A DNA stretch of 64,000 nucleotides, taken from positions 186,001 through 250,000 of the forward strand of contig WNYE01000018.1 of the NCBI GenBank assembly GCA_021396245.1, given 5' to 3'. Below the pieces are notes generated by a model that saw nothing but the letters and a program-made list of their open reading frames with translations, did no database searches and was not told the origin of the DNA. This DNA comes from Sporothrix humicola. Its lineage: Eukaryota > Ascomycota > Sordariomycetes > Ophiostomatales > Ophiostomataceae. The number at the start of each line of letters is the position of its first letter. Position 1 is the stretch's first letter. Made by a program: the position numbers and the translations under genes. Below are positions 1 to 12,706 of the stretch, one piece after another.

Positions 1-2670
1 TTTTTTTTTGTTTTATCTTTTTTTTCGTTATATATTTTGACGAAAATAATCCAAATATTGTTCTTTTACAAAATGTTTCTTAAACTCTGTTTTCTTTTAT
101 AAACAGAAACTAAAAAACCGAATTTAATTCATACATTTTATTCACATACAAAAGAAAAATCCCACTGTTCACAATTGCACATAGGACACAATTGCACATA
201 GGATTTAAATCGGCAGACAAGGTGAGACAAAGAAGCTGTTTTTGAGTCAGTGAACGGATGCGGTTGTTCAGGCAAGATTACTAACAAATCACCACCCAAT
301 AACAGTGCCCCTAGCGCCACCATTTACGAAAGCATCTTTACATTTTGACAGCTCATTTGTATTCACCTTCTTTTAGCTTTCACCTCTCACTGGCTCTTTT
401 ATCGACGCCGGCATCTTCTAGACTGTTTTTCTCCCGCACGCCAGCGCCAAAGTTCGGCCAAGATGTTGGGCTAGCAGACCGCCAGTTCAACGCCATCTGA
501 GTGTGACAGCTGTCGAACGTCTTTTACAATTTTCGCTTTCTTTTCTACACATAGCCCGCATAAGCGTTGATGTGCTGGAGACTCTAGATTTTGAGATGCG
601 AGTAAATCTTTTTTGTTGAGACCCTGCGTTGAATGCGATGCATTTCGGAGTACGGCAAGAGCTCCCCGACCAGATGTCTGGGTGTTCTGGTTGGCGCTCC
701 TTCTGTTTCCGCTACTCCTGCACCTGGTAATCCCGGAGTCGGGTGGAAGGAGCGATACACGAAATCAACTCAGACAGGATACGCTTTGTTGGGCACTGGT
801 TTTTGTCTCCTTTTGTTCCGTTGACTTTCAAGAAACAGCGCGACATTCGCCAGATACATTCTATTTGTTGCGCGGATCCTGCCGGCACGTAATATATGGC
901 CGCGTTAATTAACAATTAACAATAAGTGCCAACTGTACTCCAGGCAGGACAACGCAAAGTTTGAATATAAAGAAACGGCTGGTCAACAAGGCCCAGATCC
1001 CGCTCCATGACGACACTGCTTATGCGAAGTGTGTTACGCAGCCTCATCATGATCAATATGATCACGGGCCACAAGTGAAATTCGAGAGTGTGTCTGCACA
1101 AGCTGAGGGTGTGAAGGAAGTCGTTGTCCTGTCACAATAGTCTGCACTTTGTACACATATCTTTTGTTCCTTCCCGTTTCCATCGATGTGTTGGCGATCT
1201 GGTCGTGCCTTCCCTTTGTCGTTGTTGGGTGCCGCAACCAATGACGGCTGCCCCAGGGAGCTCCTGACCGCAACTGTTGGTGGTGTCAGGTGGGCCTGGG
1301 ACAGCTGGACCCTCAGCTTTAGCGCTGTTTTCCCCGCCACTAAGGCCTGGCATCCAAATGCACTCGATGCACTCACGGCACTCCGCACAATGGCACATGC
1401 CCAGCTGGCAAAAGTCGGCCCAAATGGGAAAGGGGACAAGTGATGCTTTTAAGGTTTTTGGAGGGAAAGAGCACTCTTGGCTGTTTCCGTTCTCGCTGGG
1501 GACAGACTGGTTGCACTTTCTTTTGGAGGTTGTTGCTTGTCTTGTTCTATTTTCTGCTTCTTGTGACCCGCCTTCCTGCGGCAGGCCTTTTCTCTGGCCA
1601 CCGAGTTGCTACTTCTTCTTCTGTGCTCCCTGTCCTTCTTCCATTTCCTCTTCTTCATCGAAATTTGTCTTCTCACCTCTTCTTTTCCCCTTCTTTGCAT
1701 CGCCAGATTCCGATCTCGAGTGCGCCATCCCGCTTCCTCCTTACCCGATCCAGAGCTTCTCCAACTTTTTGCCAGAGTCTGACCTCGCTTTAGGCGCGCC
1801 TCGCAAATAGAGCTCCTTTGCTTGTGGCACGCGACCGGCAAATCAGAGCTTGAGAGAGAAAGGCCTACAAAACCCCTGGGCAAAGAGAAATCGGAACCGA
1901 AATCGAAATCGACATCGACCCGAAGCAGGTTCCCAATCCAAGGAAAACCAGAAATTACAACACACCAGTACGCCAAGTCAGGGGCTGCCGAAGACGTCAC
2001 AGTGGCATTCCAGAATAGGAGGCGAGGCTTCTCACAGAAAAGGCCGCCGACCAAAACACCAAAAAAAAAGTTTTCGACCAGGGGTTGGGAGCAAAACACG
2101 GAGCTACTGCAACTGGAAACTGGAAACTGGAGAAAAGGGGACCAAAGACAGGGCCAGAAAAGAATACTCGAAGAAAGAAAAGAAGGAGAGAAAAAGTTTG
2201 TCGCAAACGCAAAAGGGGCCTCGAGAAGCATTCGCAAAAATTTCCGCCAGGAACAGCTGCCGACGACTCATCAGAGACATTTTCTCAGAATCGAGAGACA
2301 CAACCGCACAAACTGCTGCTACCGGAAGCGCCACGTGCTTATTTTTTTTCTTGAACACCAGTCCGCTTCTGACGGTTTCGAATCCACAGTGACCACTAAT
2401 ACCGGAGCCTGATTTGAATCCAAACTGCTGCGACGATTAAAACTGCCTTGCACGCAAGTCCTGCGTTTCGATCGCCAACTCGAATTTTTAGTTTTTCAAC
2501 GCGTCATTCGCATCGTCAGGAACGGACCTTTCTGCTCGACGGCTGACAGCTACGGCCAGACCGCATTTTCCAGCCCAATTGCTCTTTTCCGCGACAGGAC
2601 GAGCTTCTTGCAACGCGCTGTCAGCTCGACTTTCTCGCTTTGCGCCGGTTCCCCTCCTTCTCCTACGAAA
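1..2670. other. intergenic region and probable 5' leader of the transporter gene
   Basis: I find no supported gene here. The first 120 bases are AT-rich with a T tract at the window edge. From about 1840 to 2350 the plus strand is strongly purine-rich, with short GAAATC-type repeats near 1889-1917. This produces long open frames on both strands that are low in complexity and show no recognisable domain. The last few hundred bases probably hold the promoter and 5' untranslated leader of the nucleotide-sugar transporter that starts at 2671. Confidence 0.55.
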
Positions 2671-4220
2671 ATGGCGTTGCTCGACGCGGCACCGCAGACC
2701 TCTTCAGGGCCGACTCTCTTTGGGATGCCCATGAAGCAGGCATCTTTGATCACAGTGAGTTTTGGACCGAATCTCTGCCAATGGACCTCACGTTCGCTAA
2801 ACTCTCGCGCCCCTCACAGTTAACCTGCCAAAACTCGATATTGACACTGATCCTCCACTATTCGCGGGTCATGCCCGGCGTGCCTGGCGACCACCGCTAC
2901 TTTGCTTCGACTGCTGTGTTCCTTAATGAGGTCCTCAAGCTCGCCATTTCCCTGACCTTTGCCATCTACGAGGTCTCACGCACCCTTGCGCCCCAGACGC
3001 CCGCGACAGTACTCTTCGAGCAGATCTACAACTCCGTCTTCTCTAGCGACAGCTGGAAACTTGCCATCCCGGCCACACTTTATACCCTCCAGAACACGCT
3101 GCAGTACGTGGCTCTGGGGAACCTGGATCCTGTCCACTTCCAGATCTTGTACCAGCTCAAGATCCTCACAACCGCCTTCTTCAGCGTCGCGCTGCTCGGT
3201 CGCTCGCTGTCTACCAAGCGCTGGTTTGCGCTCGTCGTCCTCACTATGGGTGTTTCCGTCGTTTCTCTGTCCTCCACCGAATCCTCCAAAGACTCCTCCG
3301 CCCTCATTATCCACGACTTTAGCGACCACTTCTTCCCGCGGTCCATGCACGAGCTGGGCCAGATGGTCGACGGCGTTGGCGAGGTGGCACGCGAGCTCAC
3401 CAAGCGCACTGTAGACCACGTTTCCAGCGGTGCTATCCTGGCAAAGCGCTCTGCCTCCTACGAGGGCATTAACGAAGACCAAGAGGGCGGTAGCGCAGTC
3501 CTCATGAACTCCTCGCTGGGCATTACTGCTGTTCTGATCGCGGTGGTCGTGTCTGGTCTGACGGGCGTCTACTTTGAAAAGGTCTTGAAGGACTCGGCTA
3601 GCCCCGTGTCTGTCTGGACGCGCAACATCCAGTTGTCCTTTTACTCGCTATTCCCAGCTCTCTTTGTCGGCATTATCTTCAAGGATGGCGCCGACATTGC
3701 CCAGCATGGCTTCTTTGATGGGTACAACTGGGTCGTCTGGATCGTAATTGTCTTCCAGGCTGTTGGCGGAATTCTGACGTCGCTCTGCATCAACTACGCC
3801 GACAACATCGCCAAGAACTTTGCCACGAGCATCAGCTTTGTTATTAGCTTCCTGTTCAGCGTCATCTTCTTTGGCTTCCAAATGACCACGACTTTCACGA
3901 TCGGCACGCTCCTTGTCCTTGCCTCGACCTACCTCTACACTGGCCCCGACCGCAAGCGTGGCCGCCCGCCGCCCATTACCATTGTCAACTACGAAAAGAC
4001 CACCATCGACCGTGCCGGTACACCCGTCCCGAGGAACCAGTCGCGCGACAATCTCAAGCACATGTCGCACGGGTCGCACGCGGGGCCGTCATCGCACTCG
4101 TCGCACCTCGACCCTCTCGACTCGGTCCGCACCATGGCCCTGTCGACATCGCGGCCTTCCTCACCGCTGGGCCACCATAACAGAGCGCAGTCCAGCAGGA
4201 GCAAGGCCCGAGACGAGTAG
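2671..4220 (+). CDS. UDP-galactose (nucleotide-sugar) transporter, Golgi membrane
   Basis: Predicted SLC35A/Gms1-type nucleotide-sugar antiporter that would carry UDP-galactose into the Golgi lumen in exchange for UMP. Two exons, 2671-2754 and 2820-4220, give 494 residues. The ATG at 2671 was chosen because splicing the 65-base intron (GTGAGT donor, GCTAAA branch-like site, CTCACAG acceptor) restores the family's N-terminal pattern: MPMKQASLIT joined to LTCQNS, then LILHYSR. The family signature LQY-ALGNLD followed by ILYQLKI is clear, as are about ten hydrophobic helices and a late GG-LTSLCINYADNI-K segment. A polar loop of about 90 residues, including FFPRSMHELG, separates the two halves. 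The C-terminal tail is Ser/His-rich and cytosolic. Substrate within the SLC35A family is inferred from resemblance. Confidence 0.85.
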
Positions 4221-4874
4221 AGTCCGCTCGTTCCTGAGTTTCTGCCTTGATCGACAACCTCACTTTCTTTTCTCTCTCTAATTGTACGGCGTCTCTTTTG
4301 TTTTCCGAGCCATTTTGTTACTGGCTCGGGTCCCTCGTTTCGATTATACCACTTCGTTTTTTTTACATTACACGGGTACAAAAATCTGGGCAGGCTATGG
4401 CCCATTGGGCGGATGGGCCGTGTGGTTTTATGGCGTTTCTTTTCAATTCTTATTTCTTTTTCTCTGGCACACACATCTAGAGTTTAGGAGCTATCATTTA
4501 CGACCTGAAGGTCGGTCGGTCTTATGCACATTAGAGTACTAGGTATACCAACCCCACGGGGGCCCTTTTGGGCAAAGCAATTGTTTACTCTCATTTCGTC
4601 TACCTTGAATTTTATCACGTGAATGCGCGCCAATATCGTGACCAGCAATAAACATCGGGAAGGAGCTATCGCGATGTGACGGAAGGCGCTACCGAACGAC
4701 CGCGATCGCTCTTTCTGGAAAGGGCCTGCAATATGCCAAATGCCCCTTTTGGTAGCTTTCCCAAATGTCCATGAGCTGGAAAAAGGGGGGCACTTGATGA
4801 TGCATTTTTGCATCTTCACTCGTCATCTGCCCTTGATGTAGCCATATCGGATCGCACCGCCCGCCACCATCCCA
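4221..4874. promoter_or_regulatory. intergenic region, transporter 3' end and HFM1 promoter
   Basis: Both flanking genes point rightwards, so this 654-base gap holds the 3' untranslated region of the transporter and the promoter of the helicase gene. It is T-rich on the plus strand up to about 4480. A palindromic CACGTG (E-box type) lies near 4615. Nothing coding is supported. Confidence 0.5.
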
Positions 4875-7800
4875 ATGCGCCGTCATCAATTCCCCGACTA
4901 TTTTGGATCCAGAAGGTCGATCGAGCCTGTCTATGGACACGCACAGGACGACTACCAACCCCGTGGCCAAGCATTTGGAGCTGGAGCAGGTAGCAACGTT
5001 GACCGAGACAATAGCTTCACCGGATACCAGGACCAGAACCAAAGCCACAATCACGACTCTGACAATCTATACCCATATTCTGTCCAGCCGGTATCTCGAC
5101 CAACACCTGTGGCTGAAACTCCAAGGGCATCTTTCTCACGGAACAGCGCATTTCGTCCCAACCAATGGGCCCAGTCTGGGACACTTTCGGCTCCGAAACC
5201 AACATCAGCAGCGACGCCAGCTCCTGCTACGACAAGACAGAACTTTCTGAGGTCATTTGCCTACAACGAGCCGGCCTCGAATTTGGGGCGGGCCACTCCT
5301 CAGCCTCCTAGAGTGCAGCCATCGACATACGTTGCTCAAACACCGAGACACCAAACTCTTCGGCCTCACAATTCTACCGACCAGCCGCTGCCAAGGACTC
5401 CGTGGTCAAACCGGGCAACGGCGAGGCCAAACTGGTTGAGACAGCCACGACCAGATTCCCTTGAGGCATACCGGACTCCAATGTATGGGAATGGTGGATA
5501 TGGTGCTCAGCAGCAGCAAGAGGAATATGAGCAGGAGCCAGAACCGGAGCCGGAGCCTGAACCATACATCCCCCCGCCGTACAACTCATACAGTCGAAGC
5601 AACAACAGCTCGCACGGCAGTCGTCGGACACCAGCTCCGCCGACAGCTTCTCGAGCTCGGTCTAGACAGTCCAATATGATGGCACCGCCTACGCCTCGAT
5701 ACTCCTCTCCATCTCCACTGGGACCTGCTAGAGCACCAATTCAGGCCCGTCACAATCCAGCACCACAAGTCAATGGCATAAAACTTGTCAGCCCACAGGC
5801 TGTGGACAAGCGTTTCCAGGGCATCTTCCCATATGAACACTTCAATGATATGCAGTCGAGCTGCTTCTCTTGTGTCTATGGCTCGAGTTACAATGTTGTT
5901 GTGGCAGCTCCGACGGGAAGCGGAAAGACGGTCGTCTTTGAGCTGGCCATCTGCAAACTTCTTGCTAGCCGCGACAAGAAGGATTTCAAGATTGTGTACC
6001 AGGCGCCCACCAAGGCGCTCTGTTCGGAGAGAGCCCGTGACTGGCAGAACAAGTTCAAACCGCTCGGTCTACAAGTGGCCGAGTTCACGGGAGACACATC
6101 AGCCGCCGAAGTCCGGCGTGCTCGCACCGCATCCGTTATTATTACCACACCTGAGAAGTGGGACTCCATCACACGCAAATGGTCCGACCACGGCGCTCTT
6201 CTAAAAACCATCAAGCTGGTTCTTATTGACGAAGTTCACATCCTCAAGGATACACGTGGTGCGACTCTTGAGACTGTGGTTTCTCGCATGAAGGCACTCG
6301 GCAATGAAGTGCGCTTTGTGGCCTTAAGTGCCACCATACCCAACTCTACTGACATTGCTCAGTGGCTTGGCCTCACACATACGAGCCCTCAAGTGCCAGC
6401 CAAGACCTTTGTTTGTGGTGAAGAGTTCCGACCTGTCCGTCTCGAGAAGATCGTGATTGGCTTCAATTTGGGAGGTGGCAACGAGCACTCACTAGACTCG
6501 ATGCTTGATGACCAGCTGCCCGACTTGATTGTCAAGCATGCTCAAGGAAAGCCAGTGCTCATCTTTTGCTTTACGCGCAAGTCGACCGAAAGCGCAGCTC
6601 AAGCTCTGGCCGAGTACTGGGGCATGTGTTCTGCTTCTCAAAAACCATGGCCTGGCCCGTCTGTTGGAATCAGAAGCAGTGCAAGACTCCAGAATCTCGT
6701 GACGGCCGGAGTTGCCTTCCACCACGGTGGCCTTGAGCGGCAAGACCGGGCATCCATTGAAGAGGCATTCTTGCGGGGCCACTTGTCCATTGTCTGTTGC
6801 ACATCGACACTTGCAGTCGGCGTCAATCTGCCTTGTCACACGGTCATTCTTAAAGGCACAACGGGCTACCAGAATGGCAAGTTCTCCGAGTACGACGAAT
6901 TTGAGGTGATGCAGATGATTGGCCGTGCTGGACGTCCCCAATTTGACACGAGCGCGACTGCCATTATTCTCACGCGTGCCGAGAACAAGGGAAAGTATGA
7001 GAACATTGAGTCTGGCTGCCAGACGGTTGAGAGCACTCTCCATCTGAATTTGATCGAGCACTTGAACTCAGAGATTGTACTGGGCACCATCACTTCACTA
7101 CAGAAAGCTGTACAGTGGCTGAGACGTACATTTCTTGCTGTTCGATTGCGACAGAATCCGGATCACTACAAATTGACGGACGAAACCACTCTTGCACGGA
7201 CAACAGACGAGCAGCTCGAGGAAATCTGCAAAGCAGGCATCGAAAGACTGGCGGAGGTAGGCTTGATCAAGTACCACGAGGGATCTGAGACCGACTTCCG
7301 GGGCACTCCATATGGGAGCGCCATGTCGACGTACATGGTCCGTTTCGACACCATGGTGATGTTGCTCAAGCTTGAAAATACATTGACGATGGAGGAGTTG
7401 GTATGTCTCCCAGGTTGGTCATGGTTTTGACTTTTTTTCTTTTTTTTTTTTTTTTTTGCTAACAAGTATAGGTCAACGCACTCTGTCATGCCTCCGAGTT
7501 TGATGAGTTGCGGATGAAAACCACGGAGCGGCAAGGAATCCGCGATCTCAACAAGGAACAGGACATCCCCTTCAAGTTCAAGGACACTATCATGGAGACA
7601 TGGCAAAAGATCTCAGTGCTCATTCAGGTTGAGCTAGCCCGTGGATCACTTCCATACCAGCAGCGGATGGCGATGGAGGCAAGACAGGCAATCGAGCGCA
7701 TGCAGCGTCTGCTCGAAAGCTACATCTTCTGCATGATTGCCGACAATAGCGGGCACGCCACGAAGACAGCTCTGGATTTCTCAAGAAGTCTAATGGCCAA

Positions 7801-9328
7801 GGCCTGGGAAGGTCACCATGCACAGCTTTGCCAGGTCCCCGATATTGGCCCAGCCAACATGAAGAAGCTGGTGGACAAGAACGTCTCTACTGTACTCGAT
7901 CTTGCGGATCTTGGTCCAGTCGGCATCGAGAGGCTCCTCAACAAAAACCCACCGGCCGCCATGAAGATTGCTGACACTTTGCGGACCTTCCCTCGACTGA
8001 TACTCGATGGCCATGTGGCAAAGGCCCAAACAGGACCAGGAACTGGGACGGGTGTGAAAGCTGTTGCAAGTGTCAAGCTTGGCTACATGAACGAGAGCCT
8101 ACCTCGCTGGCGGAACAGAATACCGTCTGTCACCTTTCTTGCCACAACCGAAGAAGGCACATTGCTTCACATTTGGCGTGGTAAGCTCCCAGAGCAGGAA
8201 CATGAGATCTCGTTCACTGTTTCTGCTGAGGATGTCGACTTGGTCCATTGTCACTACACATGTGATGATATTGTTGGCACGATGCAATCGCTGAAGTTGC
8301 CTTGTGTCGAGGTGCCACGAGAAGAGCTTGCTCGATATCCGACCGGCGCATCAACACAGACCAGTTCGACACCTAAGACGACTGTGTCGGTTCTAAGGGA
8401 AGCACAGCCTGCGAGGAGGCAGAACCAGATAAACTACACGACACACCCGGTTACTGTCGGCGATACAGTAGTCGACTGCATTGACCTATCATCTTTGGAC
8501 GAAACCAATACGTACGGTGGTCCAGTACGGCCCCCAAGAAATGGCCCATCGCAAGCTCCGGCGAGCACTGCTTCTTTCCAAGATAGTGGAGACTCCTTTG
8601 CTTTCCAAACTGTACCAGCTCGACAACCAAGGCACTGCAGCGGTGGCGGTACTCAGCAGGATCCCCTCACATTGGATGATTCTGGCTCTGACGATTATGA
8701 CGAAACCTTTGACACGTCCATCTTTGACGATATTGAGATGCCTACCATCAAAGAGTCGCCAGAACGGCGGCCCTCGTCCCCAAAGCGGCAGCCCTCTATA
8801 CCAAAGCGAAAAGCGTCAGCTACAAAGAGAAAAGCATCGGATGCACGGCCTGTCGAAGAAATACCACCCAAACGCAAGCCTTCAAAGGCAGAGGCCGCTC
8901 CCGCACCGCCAGTTTTCAACAGACACCACCTCGACTCATTTTCTGACGATGACGACGTCGTGCCAGAGACAAGAGATAGCAGCCCACAACCAGTTGCTGC
9001 ACCCACGTCTGTGGATGTCCCTACCACCATAGCTGTTGTTGAATCAGAAGGTGAAAATACCCAAAATGCTAAGAAGACCAACACGGTTGAAGAGATACGG
9101 CCAGACGTGGAGGAACCAGCTTTTCAAGAGGATCCAATACCGCCTGAAAGAACTGAAGAGGAAGAGGAGTCAATGATTGAACCACTAGATAAAGAGACAG
9201 AGAAGCCTGAAGAACCAGAGAAAGAGACACCAAAAGAGACGCCAAAAGAGCCAGCAGAACCCAGTTGGGTGAGCATGTCGAGCAGCAGCATTGTAGATTT
9301 TTTGCGAGGGCATGTCAAGTTTATTTGA
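4875..9328 (+). CDS. HFM1/MER3: meiotic ATP-dependent DNA helicase HFM1/MER3
   Basis: Ski2-like superfamily 2 helicase that stabilises and extends recombination intermediates for class I (ZMM) meiotic crossovers. Exons 4875-7400 and 7472-9328 give 1460 residues. The first 320 residues are disordered, Gln/Pro-rich, with an EPEPEPEP run. The core shows Walker A APTGSGKT at 345-352, the DEVH box at 452-455, SATIP (motif III), HHGG, and GRAGRPQFD (motif VI), followed by a winged-helix and Sec63-type region. The single 71-base intron lies between EEL and VNALCHASEF, has donor GTATGT, a 17-T tract, GCTAAC and acceptor TATAG, and its removal joins a highly conserved MER3 segment. The C-terminal 350 residues are disordered, with basic SPKR/PKRK repeats and an acidic KETPKE tail. 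I am confident of the family. Confidence 0.92.
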
Positions 9329-9423
9329 TGAAGGTCAAAGGCTTTATTTTAATTCATTATCGTGGGATATTTTTATGTACTCTAGATGGCAAAAATCGCC
9401 AATAAAATTTTCACGCAAGGAGC

Positions 9424-11947
9424 CTACTGCAAGCCCCAATCAGACGTAAACATGTCGGTCATCCACATGCCGACGCCGCCGTTAAAATCCAGGTTGAGGT
9501 CATCGCCCATGAGCGACTCGAACGGCATGTTGTCATCAGGCGCGGACAAAAGCGAGAAGCTAAAGGACACGTCAGGTCGGTTATTTTCCCGCATGTCGTC
9601 CTCTGGCGGTTGCTGGTATGGTGTGTTGCGGTGTGTACTATGTCCGCTTTCGGTTGAAGGTGTTTGCTGTTGTTGTTGATTCTGTTGTTGCTGCTGCTGC
9701 TGCTGGCGGTCTTCCTTGGCCCATCCGGCCACCCACGTTGCCTTCAACATGTTCATGGCTCTGGCTGACCGTGTAAAGAAGTCCGGGAAGGAGGCTTCGC
9801 CGCCCTGTGGAGGAGGCAGCGGCATTGTTGGTGCTGTGGCGCTTCGGCCAATGGATGCGTGGTCGGCAAAGTAGGCCGACACCTCGGCGAAGCGGTCGGC
9901 AATGGTACCGACCATGCCCGGCACGTCGAGCTGGGCGCGGGCCCAGTGCTTGTCCCAACCGCAGCTGGGGTCATCTTTTCCAAAGGTGGCGAGGCGGTAG
10001 ATGACGACCAGAAAATAGGACATTTGGGCGACCATGTGGAAAGAAAACATGTGGAAGAAGGAATCATCTGGCAGTTCTGGGATGGAGCTGCGTGGACTGC
10101 GAGGGACCATGCCATCATCGACTGGGGGCATGCTTATACTCGGCGGGCCTACTTCGATGGCGACGTTTCTTCCGCAATGCCGGTCGATTGGCCGGTCTTC
10201 TTCGTCGTCGTCGTCGTTGTGTTCATGTTCTTGTTCTTTTCGTCGAGAGTCAGGCCTCTGGTTGAACACAAGGTCAAACCACACCTTGTGGAGGCGTAGA
10301 CAGGTGTTGAGAAGCTCTGCTCGTCTAGTGTCGGGCCCGTTTCGGAGCCGCTCTTCGGCAGACTGGTTGGTGGCAAAGAGGGCGATGCTGTAGATGGAGG
10401 CTTCGTTGGCCAGGTTGGAGATGCGGCATATCTCGAGCAGGTCGGCAGGCATGTCTGGCGGGCACATTTTCTCGACTTCTCGCTGGCGTGCCAACAAGGA
10501 CTTGACCTGGAAGTCGCGTGTCTGGCGCATCTGTGCGGCTGATGAGATGGAGATGTAGGCCTGTGGGCCGGGGATGTCGAGTGCGACACGCTGGAGCCGG
10601 CACTGGTAGACGAGCAGGCGGTCGAGCGGCGTTTCTGGGTCCGTGTCGAGAACACGAAGGCACTCATCCATGTGCTCAGTCCAGGGAAGAGTAATTGGCT
10701 TGCGGTGGAAGAGAGTGACGATAACTGTCACAAGGTAGGCGCCCAAGACAGCACGGCGTTCTTCGTTTGTGCGCACTGGCGACTCGAGCAGCTTGATGGC
10801 AAAGCCGTGCATGCGAATCGTGGAAAGAGGGTGGATATCAGAGGCGGCAGCTGTGTTTGCGGGTGGACGTGGCATGGGAGGTTCACGGTCGAGGCCCAAG
10901 TCCTGGACCATGGCGGTGGCCATATGGCAGTACATGAGCATAAAGGGATCCCGTTTGAGATAGTACATGCCCCAGCCTAGGAAACCGACGATGCCCAACA
11001 GAAGATCGACAGACCGCTGATGCTGAACGATGGCCTGTTGGGCAATTTGCTCTCGAAGGCGCAGGCAGAGGCGAGTCTGCATATCGGCCGAACGGGCGCT
11101 GCATGCCATGATACTGAGCCAGAGGAGAGGGCGAGTTTGTTGAAGGCGAGCTGCTGATGTCATTGGTGGAATGTGGACAAAGGGGAAATACTTGAGCTTG
11201 CGTGTGCGGAAACGCTCAAGAGCCTCTTCGGCGTCGATGGGCATGAGGCAAGGGATGTCGCCGAGGCCGTCACAGGATCCAGTGCGGGCACCAGCCCCGA
11301 GACCGCTTTGACTCCGGGAAGGGCCATCTGGGCGTTTTGGCGTGGCGGATGTGTTTCTGTCGCCATCATCATCCATTTCCATTGGCTGTTGGGCGCCTCC
11401 AATGCAGATTTCATGGGGGCTGTAGGTCACCGGGCGGTTGGCAAAGAAGACGGACGTGCGAGGAACTGTTGTCCCTGAAGACCCGGCCGTTGCAGATGAT
11501 GATCCAGGCGTTGAGCCAGACTGAGGCCCATTCTGTTGGCTATTTTGTTGAGCCTGCTTGTTCAACCCAGGCACGTTCTCCAGCATCGACATGAGGCCAT
11601 TAAGCCGTGCCTCAAGCTCGTCCGTCTTGGACGCGGCCGGCTTGCGGCCTGGTTTGCGACGAGCACCGACCGCTGGCTGGCAGTCTTTCTTGAGACGAAG
11701 ACATCTGTAAGACGGGGAGTTAGATGAGAAACGAGGACAAAGAAACGGGCCAACAATCTTGTGCTGCTACGTAATCTTATAAATCGGCAGAGCTCAGGGA
11801 GATGACAAAATGGGGAACGGAGAACTGAACCCACCTTTCACAAGCTTTGCCGTCGCCTCGCAGTGTGCATTTTGCCTTGGCCTTCACGCATTGATTGCAA
11901 GCGCGGCCATAGGGCGTCGTTTCGTTGCGGCCTGGCGAGGCTGGCAT
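9424..11947 (-). CDS. Zn(2)-Cys(6) fungal transcription factor
   Basis: Nuclear transcription regulator of the fungal Zn2Cys6 class; target genes unknown. Exons 11947-11835 and 11704-9424 give 797 residues. The six zinc-binding cysteines are residues 17, 20, 27, 36, 39 and 46 (CNQC, then KC, AC, RC, DC). The intron splits the binuclear cluster between ACER and CLRLKKDC, with donor GTGGGT and acceptor CTTACAG. A basic linker PGRKPAASK and a short coiled-coil-like helix follow. Residues 200-650 look like the fungal regulatory middle homology domain. A poly-Gln tract lies near residue 706, and the C-terminus is acidic and aromatic, like an activation domain. The start is the first ATG before the zinc cluster. 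It is divergent from a short-chain dehydrogenase, which makes that gene a possible target (inference). Confidence 0.85.
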
Positions 11948-12706
11948 AGTTTTGTCCTGTGTGGCGCCGTCTTCGGAGAAAACGCAGTAGGAAAGACGCG
12001 AGGTGTCGTGCGTGGTCAATGGCCAATGGGAGGCCTTCAAGAGGTGACAAAAGATGTTGATACGGAAGAAAGGCCACGATACTCGCCGATTGTAGAAAAA
12101 TTGAATGTAAATGGCGTGAAAAGGGGCATGAAAAACAAATTGGAAGGCACGACTGGCGACGCGATGTATATGAGGGACGCCGTCGGAAACAGCAATCGAT
12201 ATCCTCCGACGGCGTTCAAAGGAAGGAGCAGCACGAAAAACTGCGCCTTGGAAAAGTGGACCCTGCCTTCCATCCCACCTTTTGCTCGATGAGATCTCGC
12301 GCTAGTCCTTTTTGGTATAGCTCGAATGCCGTCGGCGTTCGACCTCACAACTTACACGGCCACTTACACGCCTCTGCTTGCACACATCGAAAGCAAAATT
12401 GCGACTCTGCGTGTTGAGAGGCAGCATGCGATCGGACAATATTGCTGCAAGGCAATCTGAAATTAGATTCTAGTCGGAAATAAGCCTTCTCGTGTCCCGG
12501 GAGACAGATTGGAGCTGTTATCGTGAATGTTTAAATTGAACGACACTTCCTGCCGATTTGAGGTGAAGAATCACCAAACGAACATCACATATTCAACACC
12601 AGCTCTCGACAGAAAAAACTGCCCAGGCCACACTAAAAAAACGTTCGATATTTCCTTTTAATTTTTGATACCCTCCAATTGTCAGGTTTCTCTGTCTACG
12701 CCCACC
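11948..12706. promoter_or_regulatory. divergent promoter between Zn2Cys6 regulator and dehydrogenase
   Basis: A 759-base gap separates two divergently transcribed genes, so it should contain both promoters. I did not find a clear CGG-N-CCG palindrome of the kind Zn2Cys6 proteins usually bind; scattered CGG triplets are present. No coding feature is supported. Confidence 0.5.

Noticed and set aside
1449..2412. Long open frames on both strands upstream of the transporter
   Set aside because: They follow from strong purine/pyrimidine bias, are Lys/Arg/Ser-rich or Phe/Ser-rich, and show no domain or splice pattern.
2640..2819. Open frame extending the transporter upstream of its second exon
   Set aside because: It begins at a non-ATG codon and lacks the family N-terminus; splicing from the ATG at 2671 restores the conserved MKQASLIT-LTCQNS join.
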